Part shown: piece by piece, positions 9,551-18,445 of the stretch | Position numbering within the stretch: position 1 is the stretch's first letter | Layout of the letters: the number at the start of each line of letters is the position of its first letter | The notes under the pieces: generated by a model | What the model was told of the DNA's origin: nothing | Databases searched by the model: none | The model's input: the letters and a program-made list of their open reading frames with translations, nothing else | Source of the DNA: Marinobacter santoriniensis NKSG1 | Lineage (GTDB): Bacteria; Pseudomonadota; Gammaproteobacteria; Pseudomonadales; Oleiphilaceae | Reading direction: 5' to 3' | DNA length: 64,000 nucleotides | NCBI RefSeq assembly: GCF_000347775.1 | Contig: NZ_APAT01000015.1 | Span: 372,001-436,000 of the forward strand | Made by a program: the position numbers and the translations under genes

Positions 9551-10224
9551 TGGCGGCCGATCTCTACCTCAGCTACTCCAGCGCCTTCATGATCGGGCTC
9601 TTGGGAAGCACCCACTGTCTCGGCATGTGCGGTGGCATCAGCGCCTCGTTGTCCATGACCCTACCCGTTGGTCGGGGATTCCGGATCCGGCAGTCGGCGA
9701 TGCTGCTCAGCTTCAACCTCGGCCGCATCGCCAGTTACACCCTGATCGCCGTATTGATTGCCAGCCTGAGTACCGGCGCTGCGGAACAGTGGGCGTCAGC
9801 CGGCACGATCCTGAGAACCATCGCAGGCCTTCTGCTGATTTTCATGGGGTTGTCCATGGGACAGTGGTGGCAGGGGATTCGACACATTGAACGGGTCGGA
9901 GCGCCGGTCTGGGCAAGACTCGCACCGCTGACGCGGAAACTGATGCCGGTCCATCACCCGCTCCAGGCCCTGGCGCTCGGGGCATTGTGGGGCTGGCTTC
10001 CCTGCGGGCTGGTCTACAGCACCCTGGGATGGGCTGCCCTCCAACCGACCGTAACGTCGGCCGGTCTGACCATGTTCTGCTTCGGCCTGGGGACCCTGCC
10101 CTCTATGCTGGCGACCGGATTCGCGGCCAACCGCCTCAGGGACTTCCAGGCGAGCCAGCTCGTTCGCAAAACGACGGCTGTATTGCTGATTGCGTTCGGT
10201 TTCTGGACCCTGCCTCTGTTCTAG
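9550..10224 (+). CDS. TauE/SafE-like membrane protein of the cco cluster
   Basis: A 224-residue polytopic membrane protein of the group annotated as sulfite exporter TauE/SafE or UreH-like transmembrane domain (DsbD_2 type). It begins with the conserved cysteine motif [11 protein letters not shown] and later has [24 protein letters not shown] sequence, so two cysteine-bearing helices face each other as in metal or thiol transporters. Proteins of this group regularly end ccoGHIS clusters in gammaproteobacteria. A role in copper supply to the oxidase is plausible but not proven. The stop overlaps the convergent ttcA stop by four bases. Confidence 0.85.
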   Translation: MAADLYLSYSSAFMIGLLGSTHCLGMCGGISASLSMTLPVGRGFRIRQSAMLLSFNLGRIASYTLIAVLIASLSTGAAEQWASAGTILRTIAGLLLIFMGLSMGQWWQGIRHIERVGAPVWARLAPLTRKLMPVHHPLQALALGALWGWLPCGLVYSTLGWAALQPTVTSAGLTMFCFGLGTLPSMLATGFAANRLRDFQASQLVRKTTAVLLIAFGFWTLPLF

Positions 10225-11138
10225 ATATTCAGCACATCAAGGCGACCAAAGTTCTGATCCGCCTGCGGCTCGGCAGTATTGACAGACTGGCGCTTGCCGC
10301 CAAGACGCCGGCCTTCCCTGAAATCGTAGAGATCCGGGTCCGCCAGGTGGGAAGGCTCCACATTGCACATGGCCCGGAACATCGTTTCCAGACGACCGGG
10401 GTGTTGCTTGTCCCAGGTCTGGAACATCTCCTTGATCACCTGTCGTTGAAGGTTTTCCTGAGATCCGCACAGATTGCAGGGAATGATCGGAAATTTCCTC
10501 AACGAGGCATAACGCGCAATGTCCTTCTCACGGCTGTATGCCAGCGGACGTATGACCGTGTTACGACCATCGTCACTGTGCAGGACCGGGGGCATGGATT
10601 TGAGTTTGCCGCCGTAGAACATATTCAGGAACAGCGTTTCGAGCAGGTCATCACGGTGATGCCCCAGCGCGATCTTGGTAACCCCGTGCTCCTCGGCGAA
10701 ATTGTAAAGAATTCCACGACGTAGGCGGGAACAAAGGCCACACGTGGTCTTCCCTTCCGGGACCTTTTCCTTGACAATGCTGTAGGTGTCCTTCTCGATG
10801 ATGTGATATTCGATCCCGAGAGAACTGAGGTATTCCGGCAGTACGTCTTCCGGGAAACCCGGTTGTTTCTGGTCGAGATTAACGGCAATCAGTTCGAACG
10901 ACACCGGGGCGCTCTTCTGCAGATTCAGCAGAATGTCGAGCATGGCATAGGAATCCTTGCCACCGGACAGGCAACACATAACCTTGTCGCCCGCCTCAAT
11001 CATCGAGAAATCAGCGATGGCCTGACCGACTTCACGGCGCAGACGCTTCTGTAGCTTGTTGATTTCCACCTTCTGTCGACGTTCCCGCTCGGATGCGGTA
11101 ACAGGCTCAGGAGATTGGGCGATCATCGTTTCGGACAT
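10221..11138 (-). CDS. ttcA: tRNA 2-thiocytidine(32) synthetase TtcA
   Basis: TtcA thiolates cytidine 32 in a subset of tRNAs, using ATP and an iron-sulfur cluster. The product of about 305 residues has the ATP-pyrophosphatase P-loop SGGKDS (residues 58-63). It has the cysteine pairs [10 protein letters not shown] and [12 protein letters not shown] that bind the cluster, and [16 protein letters not shown] typical of the family. The ATG at 11138 is preferred over an upstream GTG at 11147. In several relatives the region after ccoS encodes HemN and the FNR-type regulator; here ttcA follows directly, convergent with the membrane protein. Confidence 0.95.
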   Translation of the reverse strand: MSETMIAQSPEPVTASERERRQKVEINKLQKRLRREVGQAIADFSMIEAGDKVMCCLSGGKDSYAMLDILLNLQKSAPVSFELIAVNLDQKQPGFPEDVLPEYLSSLGIEYHIIEKDTYSIVKEKVPEGKTTCGLCSRLRRGILYNFAEEHGVTKIALGHHRDDLLETLFLNMFYGGKLKSMPPVLHSDDGRNTVIRPLAYSREKDIARYASLRKFPIIPCNLCGSQENLQRQVIKEMFQTWDKQHPGRLETMFRAMCNVEPSHLADPDLYDFREGRRLGGKRQSVNTAEPQADQNFGRLDVLNI

Positions 11139-11210
11139 AACAACCACGTTCGTAAAATCAGTGAACCCGCGATTATACGCGTCACAGGGATTCAGGGACA
11201 GGTCAGCAAC

Positions 11211-11855
11211 ATGGATAAGTTACAGGACGAAACCGCTGCCATCGGCCGGCGGGAACGCAATCGCATCCGCAATCGCAAAGCCATTCTCACATCCGCCAGG
11301 GACACGTTCCGGGAACTCGGCTACGACCGGGCCACGATCCGGGATATTGTCCAGCGCAGCGGTCTTGCCACAGGCACTTTCTACAATTATTTCACGAGCA
11401 AGCAGGACATCTTCGCCACACTCCTGACCGATTTCCTGACTCGCCTGAATGACGGCCTGGTCCGGAATCGCCGGTCCGCCCACACGACGGAGGATTTTGT
11501 CCACCGTGCCTACCTCGGCCTTTACCAGGCGACGGCCCGGGATCCGCTGGTCTATGAACTGGCTCGCCAGAATGACCGGGCACTGAGAAACCTGTTCGGC
11601 TCTAATCTTCTTGAACTGGCCATGTCGTCCCTGGAAGAGGATGTACGGGATGCGATGGAGCGTGGTCTTCTGCCTTCCGTGGACTACGAGTATCTGTGCG
11701 CCAGTTTTTTCGGGGTGGCCTACGAGATGAGCCTGTCGGTGGCTCGCAGGGCCCACAATGCTCCCGAATCAGCGGAACAGGAAGCCGAGCGGGCCGCACG
11801 ATTTTCCACGGTCCTTTTCCTTGGCGGACTGCCGGAACTGGCAAAACTTTCCTGA
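11211..11855 (+). CDS. TetR/AcrR family transcriptional regulator
   Basis: A 214-residue TetR-type repressor. The DNA-binding domain spans about residues 17-66, with helix-turn-helix sequence [20 protein letters not shown], typical of the family. The C-terminal ligand-binding half is helical and not assigned to a known effector. The ATG at 11211 ([10 protein letters not shown]) is chosen because the longer frame upstream reads through the divergent ttcA promoter region. It is divergent from ttcA and followed 27 bases later by the DnaJ-related gene. Its targets are unknown; the facing divergent gene would be the first place to look. Confidence 0.88.
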   Translation: MDKLQDETAAIGRRERNRIRNRKAILTSARDTFRELGYDRATIRDIVQRSGLATGTFYNYFTSKQDIFATLLTDFLTRLNDGLVRNRRSAHTTEDFVHRAYLGLYQATARDPLVYELARQNDRALRNLFGSNLLELAMSSLEEDVRDAMERGLLPSVDYEYLCASFFGVAYEMSLSVARRAHNAPESAEQEAERAARFSTVLFLGGLPELAKLS

Positions 11856-11882
11856 GAGCGAACTCTCCCCTACCATAGCCTC

Positions 11883-12539
11883 ATGACCGAGATGCCTTTA
11901 AAAGAGACGATCAGGTCGGCCGAGGCAGAAACCGCCCTCAACCGGCAGATCGAACACCTGCTGGTCGCCGTTGAGCATGAATTGCGAAGCTCACCAGACG
12001 GCATGGACGAGCTGAACCTGATCAAAACGCTGCAGCGACCGCCCTGGCAGCTGCTGGGACAGGTAAATTTTCACGAGCCGGAAATGCTGTATCCGGTGCA
12101 TTTTGTGCTGTTTCACGTCCTGTACCGCCTGCGGGATCGACTGACCGAATTCGGCGAACGCCTCGACATTTCGCCCCTGCGCATAAAGCTGTCCCGGGAA
12201 TCCGTGATCGGTGGAACGGGTGTGCCCGGCCAACAGGACGAGCTTAGAAACTTCTATCTGGACCTGAACCATTATCTGCTGTCCGAGGACTCGATCCGCC
12301 AAATGATGGACGATTTCTGGTCGGGTCGACCAGCAGCCCGCCCCGCCCCCGAGGACATCCAGAAGGCCGCCCGAGTGCTGGGATTTGACCTCATTCCTTC
12401 CGAGTTCGCCGAGGTAAAGCGACGGTTCCGCCGGGCGGTCATGCAGGCCCACCCGGATCGCGGGGGTACCACCGAAACAGTCCAGAACCTGAACCAGGCG
12501 TTCTCAGTCCTGAAACACCATTTCCAGCCTTCAACCTGA
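11883..12539 (+). CDS. DnaJ-related protein with C-terminal J domain
   Basis: A 218-residue cytoplasmic protein with an N-terminal helical domain of the type called DNA-J related (about residues 20-150, including LLGQVNFHEPEMLYPVHFVLFH-like sequence). It ends in a J domain at about 155-215 that carries the Hsp70-stimulating HPD motif at residues 190-192 (AHPDRGG). The J domain is at the C-terminus, unlike DnaJ itself, and there is no zinc-finger or glycine-rich region. Such proteins probably recruit DnaK to a specific client, but the client is unknown. Confidence 0.85.
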   Translation: MTEMPLKETIRSAEAETALNRQIEHLLVAVEHELRSSPDGMDELNLIKTLQRPPWQLLGQVNFHEPEMLYPVHFVLFHVLYRLRDRLTEFGERLDISPLRIKLSRESVIGGTGVPGQQDELRNFYLDLNHYLLSEDSIRQMMDDFWSGRPAARPAPEDIQKAARVLGFDLIPSEFAEVKRRFRRAVMQAHPDRGGTTETVQNLNQAFSVLKHHFQPST

Positions 12540-12565
12540 TCACTCCTCAAACCGGACGCGCAAAC

Positions 12566-13582
12566 ATGCTGAAACACAGCCTTCTCATGTCCCTGTTGGC
12601 CGCCGCCAGCCTCAATGCCAGAGCAGACCTTGTCGTGCTGCAGTATCATCACGTCAACGACAGCACCCCGCCATCCACCAGCACCTCCGTTTCACTGTTC
12701 CGGGCACAGATGAAGATGGTTGAGACGATGGGGCTTCCCGTCGTGCCGCTGAAAGAAGGCACCAGGAAAGCGCTTGAGGGGAATGACCGCAAAGAGGTGG
12801 CCATCACCTTTGACGACGCCTACGACTCCGTTTACCTGACCGCGGCCCCGCTGCTGGACGATCACGGTTTTCCCTATACCGTTTTCGTCAACACCGATGC
12901 TGTCGGGCGGACCGGTTATATGACCTGGGAGCAGCTCCGCACGTTATCCCGTCGCCCCGGAGTGACAATCGCCAATCACAGCGCCGACCATGGGCACCTG
13001 GTGCAACGGCCGGACGAGGATGTCGCAGACTGGAACCGGCGCGTCGATCAAAGCCTCGATCGGGCAAGCGAGGCCCTTCAGAACCGCCTCGCAAGTGATC
13101 CGACGCTATTTGCCTACCCCTACGGGGAATTCGACGTCCGGCTCCAGAAAAAGCTGACGGAACGGCAGTGGTACGGGTATGGCCAACAATCCGGACCGAT
13201 TGGTCCCGGGTCCGATCCGACCCGAATGCCCCGGTTTCCGATGGCCAATGCCTACGGACAATTGGGAAGCCTCAAAAGTAAATTGAACAGTCTGGCCTTT
13301 CCGACAGAGGCGAATGCGTTGCCGGATAGTGTGATCCGCTCGAACCCACCCGCACTGGATCTGACACTCAGCGATGCCTGGTCACCCGAACGGTTGACCT
13401 GCTTTGCCTCCGGAATGGGGCGTATCGAGGTAAATATTGAAGGGCAAAGCCGGGTGGATGTGGAGGCGCCACGCCCCTTCGATAGCCGACGGTTTCGCTA
13501 CAACTGTACGTATCCCGCCGGTAATGGCCATTTCTTCTGGCTGTCTCAACCGTGGCTTGATCTGAGCCGGCCGGAGGACTGA
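12566..13582 (+). CDS. secreted polysaccharide deacetylase
   Basis: A 338-residue exported carbohydrate esterase of the NodB/PgaB-type deacetylase family. The signal peptide is residues 1-20 (ending LNARA). The catalytic domain shows the metal and base motif TFDDAYDS (D83, D84) and the metal-binding pair H138 and H142 in NHSADHGHL, followed by FAYPYGEFD. After about residue 230 comes a beta-rich C-terminal region with a paired cysteine (C273-region LTCFASG and YNCTYPAG) that I cannot name. The substrate may be an acetylated exopolysaccharide. It is convergent, seven bases apart, with the MalM-type lipoprotein gene. Confidence 0.85.
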   Translation: MLKHSLLMSLLAAASLNARADLVVLQYHHVNDSTPPSTSTSVSLFRAQMKMVETMGLPVVPLKEGTRKALEGNDRKEVAITFDDAYDSVYLTAAPLLDDHGFPYTVFVNTDAVGRTGYMTWEQLRTLSRRPGVTIANHSADHGHLVQRPDEDVADWNRRVDQSLDRASEALQNRLASDPTLFAYPYGEFDVRLQKKLTERQWYGYGQQSGPIGPGSDPTRMPRFPMANAYGQLGSLKSKLNSLAFPTEANALPDSVIRSNPPALDLTLSDAWSPERLTCFASGMGRIEVNIEGQSRVDVEAPRPFDSRRFRYNCTYPAGNGHFFWLSQPWLDLSRPED

Positions 13583-13589
13583 GTCCCGG

Positions 13590-14645
13590 TCAGTCTTCCG
13601 ATGCCATCTCAAGGCCCAGTTCGCCGGTCTTCACATGAGGAATCGCCTTGGGCCCGTACCGGGTCTCCGTTACCGTCTGATTGTCCAGATCCTGGTTACG
13701 GGTAAAGATGACCATCCATCGTTCGCCAATTGCCGGGAAAACCGGCAACCAGGACTCCAGATAGGCCTGGGAATGCCAGTTTTCAGGCACGAACCTGGCT
13801 GCGATATCCGTCACCACCCGCAATGGCTGGAAATCCGCATCCAGAAAAACCAGTGACGGCACAAACACTCCGTCGCTGGCGTAGGATCTCAAATGGAGCA
13901 CAAAGTCCGGATGTTGTCGGGGCCAGGGCAATTCGATGACCGCATAGGGGCTTTCGCCCGTTGTAAATTTATGGGTCGACGACTCCGCATCCAGGTCCAC
14001 TTCGAACTCCCGTCCGGAGATCCAGGGCTGGCGATCACCGGTTTTGAGGGACTGGCAGCAGGCTTTGGCAAAGGTTGTAAAGAAGGTTCCGGCTTCGTCA
14101 GCGCCAAGTATGGCCAGAGCGTTGGGGTCGTAACCCTTCACTGGCTGTTCGGGCAGCCCGCCCTCCCCGGGCTCGTGCGTTGTCGCAGGCGTTAGCGTAA
14201 TCGGGGGCGGAATCCGGCCCTTCTGCTGATCGGTCCGAGTGTCAGGCGTGTAATAGCTGACACGGATGTTCCCCTCGGCGTCTTTCCATGTGAAATACGG
14301 CTTGGGCTCACCCTTGCGAATGTAACCTTTTTTCGCCAGTTCGTTCGCATCGGGGTAGTTCTCCAGCGTGTATTCATCTTCTTCCTGGAGACCGGCAGGC
14401 ACGTCTGGCGACCCGCTGCCCTCATCGGCAGCGGGATTGCTCTGGCGGGTGCTGGCGGCGACTTTTGGAGCTTTATCGCCATCGCCTTCGGGAATGGGTG
14501 AATAGCGGACCTGGCCCTGTTCATCGACCCAGGTGAAGTAGCCTTCCTTTTCACTGACCGGGGACCCGCCGACCTGACAGCCGGTTGAGAGGAGCGTCAC
14601 CAGAGTCAGGAAACACAGGCGTTGGTCAAGGCGCCATTGGGACAT
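13590..14645 (-). CDS. lipoprotein with DUF4124-like repeats and MalM-type C-terminal domain
   Basis: A 351-residue lipoprotein with lipobox LLSTGC (cysteine 23). After it come two short repeats of the DUF4124 type, GYFTWVDEQGQVRYS and PYFTWKDAEGNIRVSYY, separated by an acidic linker. The C-terminal part (about residues 215-340) resembles the periplasmic MalM family: a beta-rich region with ELPWP, SLVFLDADFQPLR and RWMVIFTRNQDL. It is the last gene of the minus-strand cluster and lies 32 bases after the FadL-like gene. The FadL-plus-lipoprotein arrangement resembles the AupA/AupB alkane-uptake pair known from Marinobacter hydrocarbonoclasticus; equivalence is inference. Confidence 0.78.
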   Translation of the reverse strand: MSQWRLDQRLCFLTLVTLLSTGCQVGGSPVSEKEGYFTWVDEQGQVRYSPIPEGDGDKAPKVAASTRQSNPAADEGSGSPDVPAGLQEEDEYTLENYPDANELAKKGYIRKGEPKPYFTWKDAEGNIRVSYYTPDTRTDQQKGRIPPPITLTPATTHEPGEGGLPEQPVKGYDPNALAILGADEAGTFFTTFAKACCQSLKTGDRQPWISGREFEVDLDAESSTHKFTTGESPYAVIELPWPRQHPDFVLHLRSYASDGVFVPSLVFLDADFQPLRVVTDIAARFVPENWHSQAYLESWLPVFPAIGERWMVIFTRNQDLDNQTVTETRYGPKAIPHVKTGELGLEMASED

Positions 14646-14677
14646 TGCTTACCACCAGGTCGTCGAGACAGGAGTCA

Positions 14678-16303
14678 TCAGAATTTGGTGCGGAAGCTCA
14701 AGCCGGCCGAGACCACCCGCAACGATGTCTTTATATCCAGCCCCGCATAGGGATTGTAGATGATGTTGGTAATATTATCGCAGTTCACGTTACAACTGCC
14801 GTTTGCCGGTATTGTCTCGATCGACTGGAGATAGCTGAGATTCATGTCGATCTGCGTGTCCTTGTCCCAGCGATACCCCATCCCGATGCTGTAGAGATTG
14901 GCCCCGCCGAACGGTGCCATGATCTGCCGCTGGTCATCGGGGATCACCGAATCCCGGATCTCTACACCGGCCCGCAAGTCCAGGCGGGAAGATGCATGAA
15001 ACTCCGCACCAAAGGCCCAGTTCCATTGGCTCTTGAAGCCCAGTGGCAACCTGAGGGTGTTGGGTGTGGCATTGTCCGGCGACAGGATCCGTGCCGCATT
15101 GAGGAACTCCAGGTTTCGATCGAACCTGAACAGGAACGCATCCCACTGGGCATAGTCCGTCCAGCCAATGTCCGCGTTAAGGGTGAGCTTGGGATGCACA
15201 TCCACGCTAATCCCCGTCTGGAAGTGCTGCGGATAAACCAGATCCATGCTGACATTACCCGCCTCCCTCGGCGCGCCGGAGGGCAGGCTCAGGATCGCCG
15301 ATGTGATCGCCCCCAGAACCGAACTGTTCACGCTCTGCCAGAAACCGGACCAGTCATCGGTATACTGGATCTCGAACGTGCCCTTCATGTTCATGTCGGC
15401 TTCCGAGGAGTAGTTTGCTCCCCAGGTGAACCAGTCGGTCGGCTCCCACATCACGCCCAGGTGATAGGTGGGAGAAAGGCTGTCCTCCACCTTGATATTG
15501 AGCGCACCGATATCGTCCCAGGGACCGACATTACCCCCACAGAGTGCAAGCCACGGCTGCAGAGGTTCGTCCCCACTCTCGCAGTTGAACGCGTCCTGCA
15601 GGATCTCCGCCACGCCCAGCAGCATGTTCGGAGCGCGCATGTACTGATCCGCCGCAATGCCCTGATGCGACAGATGGATACCCGCCCCGACCGACCAGGC
15701 ATCATTGATTTTATAGCCAACGGTCGGCGACAGGTAAGTGATCCGCTGCAACGCCGCTGCCTGGGGCTGATAACGGCCGGGATCGTCCTTTTCTCGGTAA
15801 AAACCAGCTGCCATGGGCAGATAGAAGGCGTTGGCAAAGGTCAGCTTGGACCCCGGTGGATTGATACTGATACCCGCCGATGGGGCGACGGCGGGCCCCG
15901 GCGGCATTCTCAATATGCCGTAGCCGGGCACGAACAGGGCCACGTTGTTGGTATGGCTGTGGCTGTTCGCGACGGGATCTTTCTGTTTGCCCGTTTTCGG
16001 ATCGATCTCCAGGCCATCGATGCCGAAGATCTCGTAACCGTCCGGCGCATAGAAATCCGCGTCACTGTCGAGATAAACGCTCAACAGGTTCACTTCCAGC
16101 TGGCGACCATCCAGCTTGGTCAGGCCCGCCGGATTGTAGTGGACGGCCATGATGCCCGGGGGGTCTGCGGTTACCGCGTTACCCAGCGCCAGGGCCTTGG
16201 GATGGATCGTCAGGTTCTGGGTAAACTGGGCGTGCGCCCCGCACGAAAGCGTCGATGCGATCAGGGCTGCGAGTATGTGCCGGTTGCGCTTGTTGTGTCC
16301 CAT
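14678..16303 (-). CDS. FadL/OmpP1/TodX family outer-membrane protein (AupA-like?)
   Basis: A 541-residue outer-membrane beta-barrel of the FadL family, which admits long-chain fatty acids or hydrocarbons. The signal peptide spans about residues 1-26 (ending CGAHA). The family hallmark near the mature start is present: ALALGNAVTADPPGIMAVHYNPAGLTKLDG matches the NPAG region that forms the plug. The protein ends in phenylalanine (LSFRTKF), as barrels do. Two large loops contain cysteines. The ATG at 16303 is used because an earlier ATG lies before an unlikely N-terminus. The next gene encodes a lipoprotein, so the pair may be AupA/AupB-like. An ordinary FadL fatty-acid porin is the alternative. 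Confidence 0.85.
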   Translation of the reverse strand: MGHNKRNRHILAALIASTLSCGAHAQFTQNLTIHPKALALGNAVTADPPGIMAVHYNPAGLTKLDGRQLEVNLLSVYLDSDADFYAPDGYEIFGIDGLEIDPKTGKQKDPVANSHSHTNNVALFVPGYGILRMPPGPAVAPSAGISINPPGSKLTFANAFYLPMAAGFYREKDDPGRYQPQAAALQRITYLSPTVGYKINDAWSVGAGIHLSHQGIAADQYMRAPNMLLGVAEILQDAFNCESGDEPLQPWLALCGGNVGPWDDIGALNIKVEDSLSPTYHLGVMWEPTDWFTWGANYSSEADMNMKGTFEIQYTDDWSGFWQSVNSSVLGAITSAILSLPSGAPREAGNVSMDLVYPQHFQTGISVDVHPKLTLNADIGWTDYAQWDAFLFRFDRNLEFLNAARILSPDNATPNTLRLPLGFKSQWNWAFGAEFHASSRLDLRAGVEIRDSVIPDDQRQIMAPFGGANLYSIGMGYRWDKDTQIDMNLSYLQSIETIPANGSCNVNCDNITNIIYNPYAGLDIKTSLRVVSAGLSFRTKF

Positions 16304-16341
16304 GAAAGTCTTCCCTTGCCGAAATTCGCCGACCTCTGCAA

Positions 16342-17352
16342 TCACTCTTTCAGGCCAGAGAAGTTAATGGGCAGGGAGACCCCCACAGAAAAGTCCGGCG
16401 CGTCTTCCGTCAGACCAATACCAAGACTCGTGTTCACAATGGTGGTCTCACTGACACGGGTACCCAGGGACATGCTCAGAAAGCCGGTCATCTGATCCTG
16501 TGCCACGGCCTGCTCTCCATTGGAGAAGGTCAGGATGGTCTGATCGCTGTAGCTCAGCTGGGCGGAGATACTCAGGGAGACATCGTAGGAGAGTGAATAC
16601 GCAAAACCGGCAGATCCGGAAAGACCGAATCCGGGCTCCACTTCGACCAGCAGTCGAGCACCACGAACCTGATTCAGGTCCTTGGCTGGCAGATTATAGG
16701 TCGCGCTGACCGAACCGAATACGACCACGGGATCCAGTACCTTGGACAGGCTGGCGCCGCCGCCCAGCGAATAATAACCGCTGCCGGTGGAGAGCTGTTC
16801 CTTGATATCGATTTCGTAGGGGCTGACACCGGTCTTGGTGGTCAGCGTGCCGAAAAAGGTCGTGGACATCTTGCCCGGTACGTAGGCAAACGGCTGCCAA
16901 CGGCCGGTGAAGGAAACATCCCCGACGTCGTAAACGCTCAGTTCATCTTCGGTGTCGTATTTGACGACCAGCGGAATCCGGGTACCAATGGTGACGTTAT
17001 CCAGCAAGCCGTAATCGTAGGAAAACGAGTTGGTGAAATTGTGCGTCGCCGAGGGCACCACGTCGAGGTTCCGGACAGAGCCATTGGTGATGGCGAGGTC
17101 CAGCCGCTGGTCTCCGGTATAGGAATAGTCAAAGGAGTAGTTCAGCGCATGGGTTCCCTTCTTCTGGAGGGAATAGTTTTTTTCTGCCGCCTGAAACACC
17201 TCTTCGAGCTGCTTGGAGGAATCTTCGTCCCCTTCCTGTTTGGCAAGCGCTTCCCGCGCTTTGTCCACGTTCCCATCCTGTGCCAGAACCATGCCTGGAA
17301 ACAGAGCTGCCGTGGAAACAAGGATAAAACCTCGCACGAACCAACGATTCAT
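16342..17352 (-). CDS. outer-membrane beta-barrel protein with N-terminal coiled coil (FapF-like?)
   Basis: A 336-residue exported protein. The signal peptide is residues 1-24 (ending MVLAQ). A charged helical segment of about 40 residues follows (DKAREALAKQEGDED through VFQAAEKNYSLQKK). The remainder is alternating beta strands such as HALNYSFDYSYTGDQRLDLA, SFSYDYGLLDNVTIGTRIPL and YSLGGGASLSKV, as expected for an outer-membrane barrel of the phenol-degradation MetA-like group. A coiled coil in front of a barrel, next to a C39 peptidase, recalls FapF, the export pore of functional amyloids. Another conserved outer-membrane transporter is equally possible. It lies 61 bases after the C39 peptidase gene and 38 bases before the FadL-like gene. 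Confidence 0.72.
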   Translation of the reverse strand: MNRWFVRGFILVSTAALFPGMVLAQDGNVDKAREALAKQEGDEDSSKQLEEVFQAAEKNYSLQKKGTHALNYSFDYSYTGDQRLDLAITNGSVRNLDVVPSATHNFTNSFSYDYGLLDNVTIGTRIPLVVKYDTEDELSVYDVGDVSFTGRWQPFAYVPGKMSTTFFGTLTTKTGVSPYEIDIKEQLSTGSGYYSLGGGASLSKVLDPVVVFGSVSATYNLPAKDLNQVRGARLLVEVEPGFGLSGSAGFAYSLSYDVSLSISAQLSYSDQTILTFSNGEQAVAQDQMTGFLSMSLGTRVSETTIVNTSLGIGLTEDAPDFSVGVSLPINFSGLKE

Positions 17353-17413
17353 CCTGACTCCCTAATCTTGTATTTGTAGTGTTCCTGTTCCGGGAGACCT
17401 GCCCCCGAATGCA

Positions 17414-18214
17414 CTAGTTGCGACGGTAGTACAGTTGTTTGCGGGTATTCTCTACACTGCCGTCCGGGTTGTTCTTCTGTCGCTCCAGCAAATTCTGGAT
17501 ACGCCTTTCGGTGGCCTCGTGGAATTCCGGAATACGGTCCAGTGCCAACAGGGTCATTGTCTGGTCGTCCACAAAACGCAGGTCTTCCTCTTTGAGCTCG
17601 AGGTTATCGAGCGGTTTGTCACTGCCCGGAAAAACGATGAAGAGTACGTTGCCGTCCCATTTGTTTTCGAATTGCGGGAGCGTAAACGAGATGTTGCCCA
17701 CGGAGGGATCCGCGATGAATGCCCGTCCATCCCGGATCGTCCGGAGCACCACGAAGTGTTTGAAGCCGGCATGGTGAATCGGAACGATGGCGGGGTGATC
17801 CAGGTCTTTGAGATCGTCGATCGTTGCCCGGAAGCCACCGGACGGATACCCCAACGCTGTGACCAGACGTTTCATGTCAAGCATTGAGAAGGCCCGGCGC
17901 TGGACGATTCGGTCGCTTTCGCCGTAATGCAGCAGCCCCTCCATCACCTGACGCTCTGACAGGGTTCGTCCGAGGTAGTAGTTCAATATGATGGTCAGCG
18001 CGGCACTGCCACAACTGTAGTCATAGGCCTGGTGGACAATGTTCCGGTACTTCTGCTCCACCAGGGGCTCCACCCGGATATCATTCCTGAGCTTGACCGG
18101 ACTGGAATCCACGTCCTGTTCGATCACAATCTCGTTTTTATCGAACGGCTCCACCTTGGTCGCTTCCTGCACCATGGCGAATGTTAGGATAGATCCGGCG
18201 AGCACCAGCAGCAT
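17414..18214 (-). CDS. exported C39-family cysteine peptidase (FapD-like)
   Basis: A 266-residue protein with an N-terminal hydrophobic signal or anchor (residues 1-14) and a periplasmic peptidase C39 domain. Catalytic residues are in place: Q62 and C68 in HQAYDYSCGSAAL, H153 in HHAGFKHFVVLR, and D169 in AFIADPS. C39 domains cleave after double-glycine leaders in bacteriocin exporters, but stand-alone exported forms include FapD of the Pseudomonas amyloid operon. There is no ABC transporter part. A charged C-terminal tail of about 60 residues follows the domain. It is the first gene of the cluster that continues with two outer-membrane proteins; its substrate is not encoded nearby in any form I recognise. 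Confidence 0.82.
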   Translation of the reverse strand: MLLVLAGSILTFAMVQEATKVEPFDKNEIVIEQDVDSSPVKLRNDIRVEPLVEQKYRNIVHQAYDYSCGSAALTIILNYYLGRTLSERQVMEGLLHYGESDRIVQRRAFSMLDMKRLVTALGYPSGGFRATIDDLKDLDHPAIVPIHHAGFKHFVVLRTIRDGRAFIADPSVGNISFTLPQFENKWDGNVLFIVFPGSDKPLDNLELKEEDLRFVDDQTMTLLALDRIPEFHEATERRIQNLLERQKNNPDGSVENTRKQLYYRRN

Positions 18215-18445
18215 GTCAGACGAAGTCCCTGTTTCTTTTGACCACGATAGGCATCGGGTTACATGTTGTTACGGTAAGATACCGAAATCCCGGTACCCTT
18301 AAAGATAACTGTGCCTCAAATCTGCCCCTGCAGAAGAGGCCGCCGGCGGGCGTTTTGAGAACTGGTTCATGCCGTTATGAGGGGGACCCCGGACACACCA
18401 TGAGGCTGCCCGAAGCATATCAGGAAGCTTACCTCGGTTTCACCG

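Noticed and set aside
9550..10224. Assignment of the TauE/SafE-like protein as a sulfite exporter
   Set aside because: The name comes from distant family similarity; the cysteine motifs and position in the cbb3 cluster point more to metal or thiol handling.
14585..16495. A 636-codon plus-strand open frame opposite the FadL-like gene
   Set aside because: It is antisense to a well-supported gene, has no recognisable domain or ribosome-binding site, and reflects GC-rich codon use on the other strand.
18215..18445. Possible small gene or promoter in the 231-base gap before the C39 peptidase
   Set aside because: Short open frames lack a ribosome-binding site and motif, and no convincing promoter toward the peptidase gene was found.
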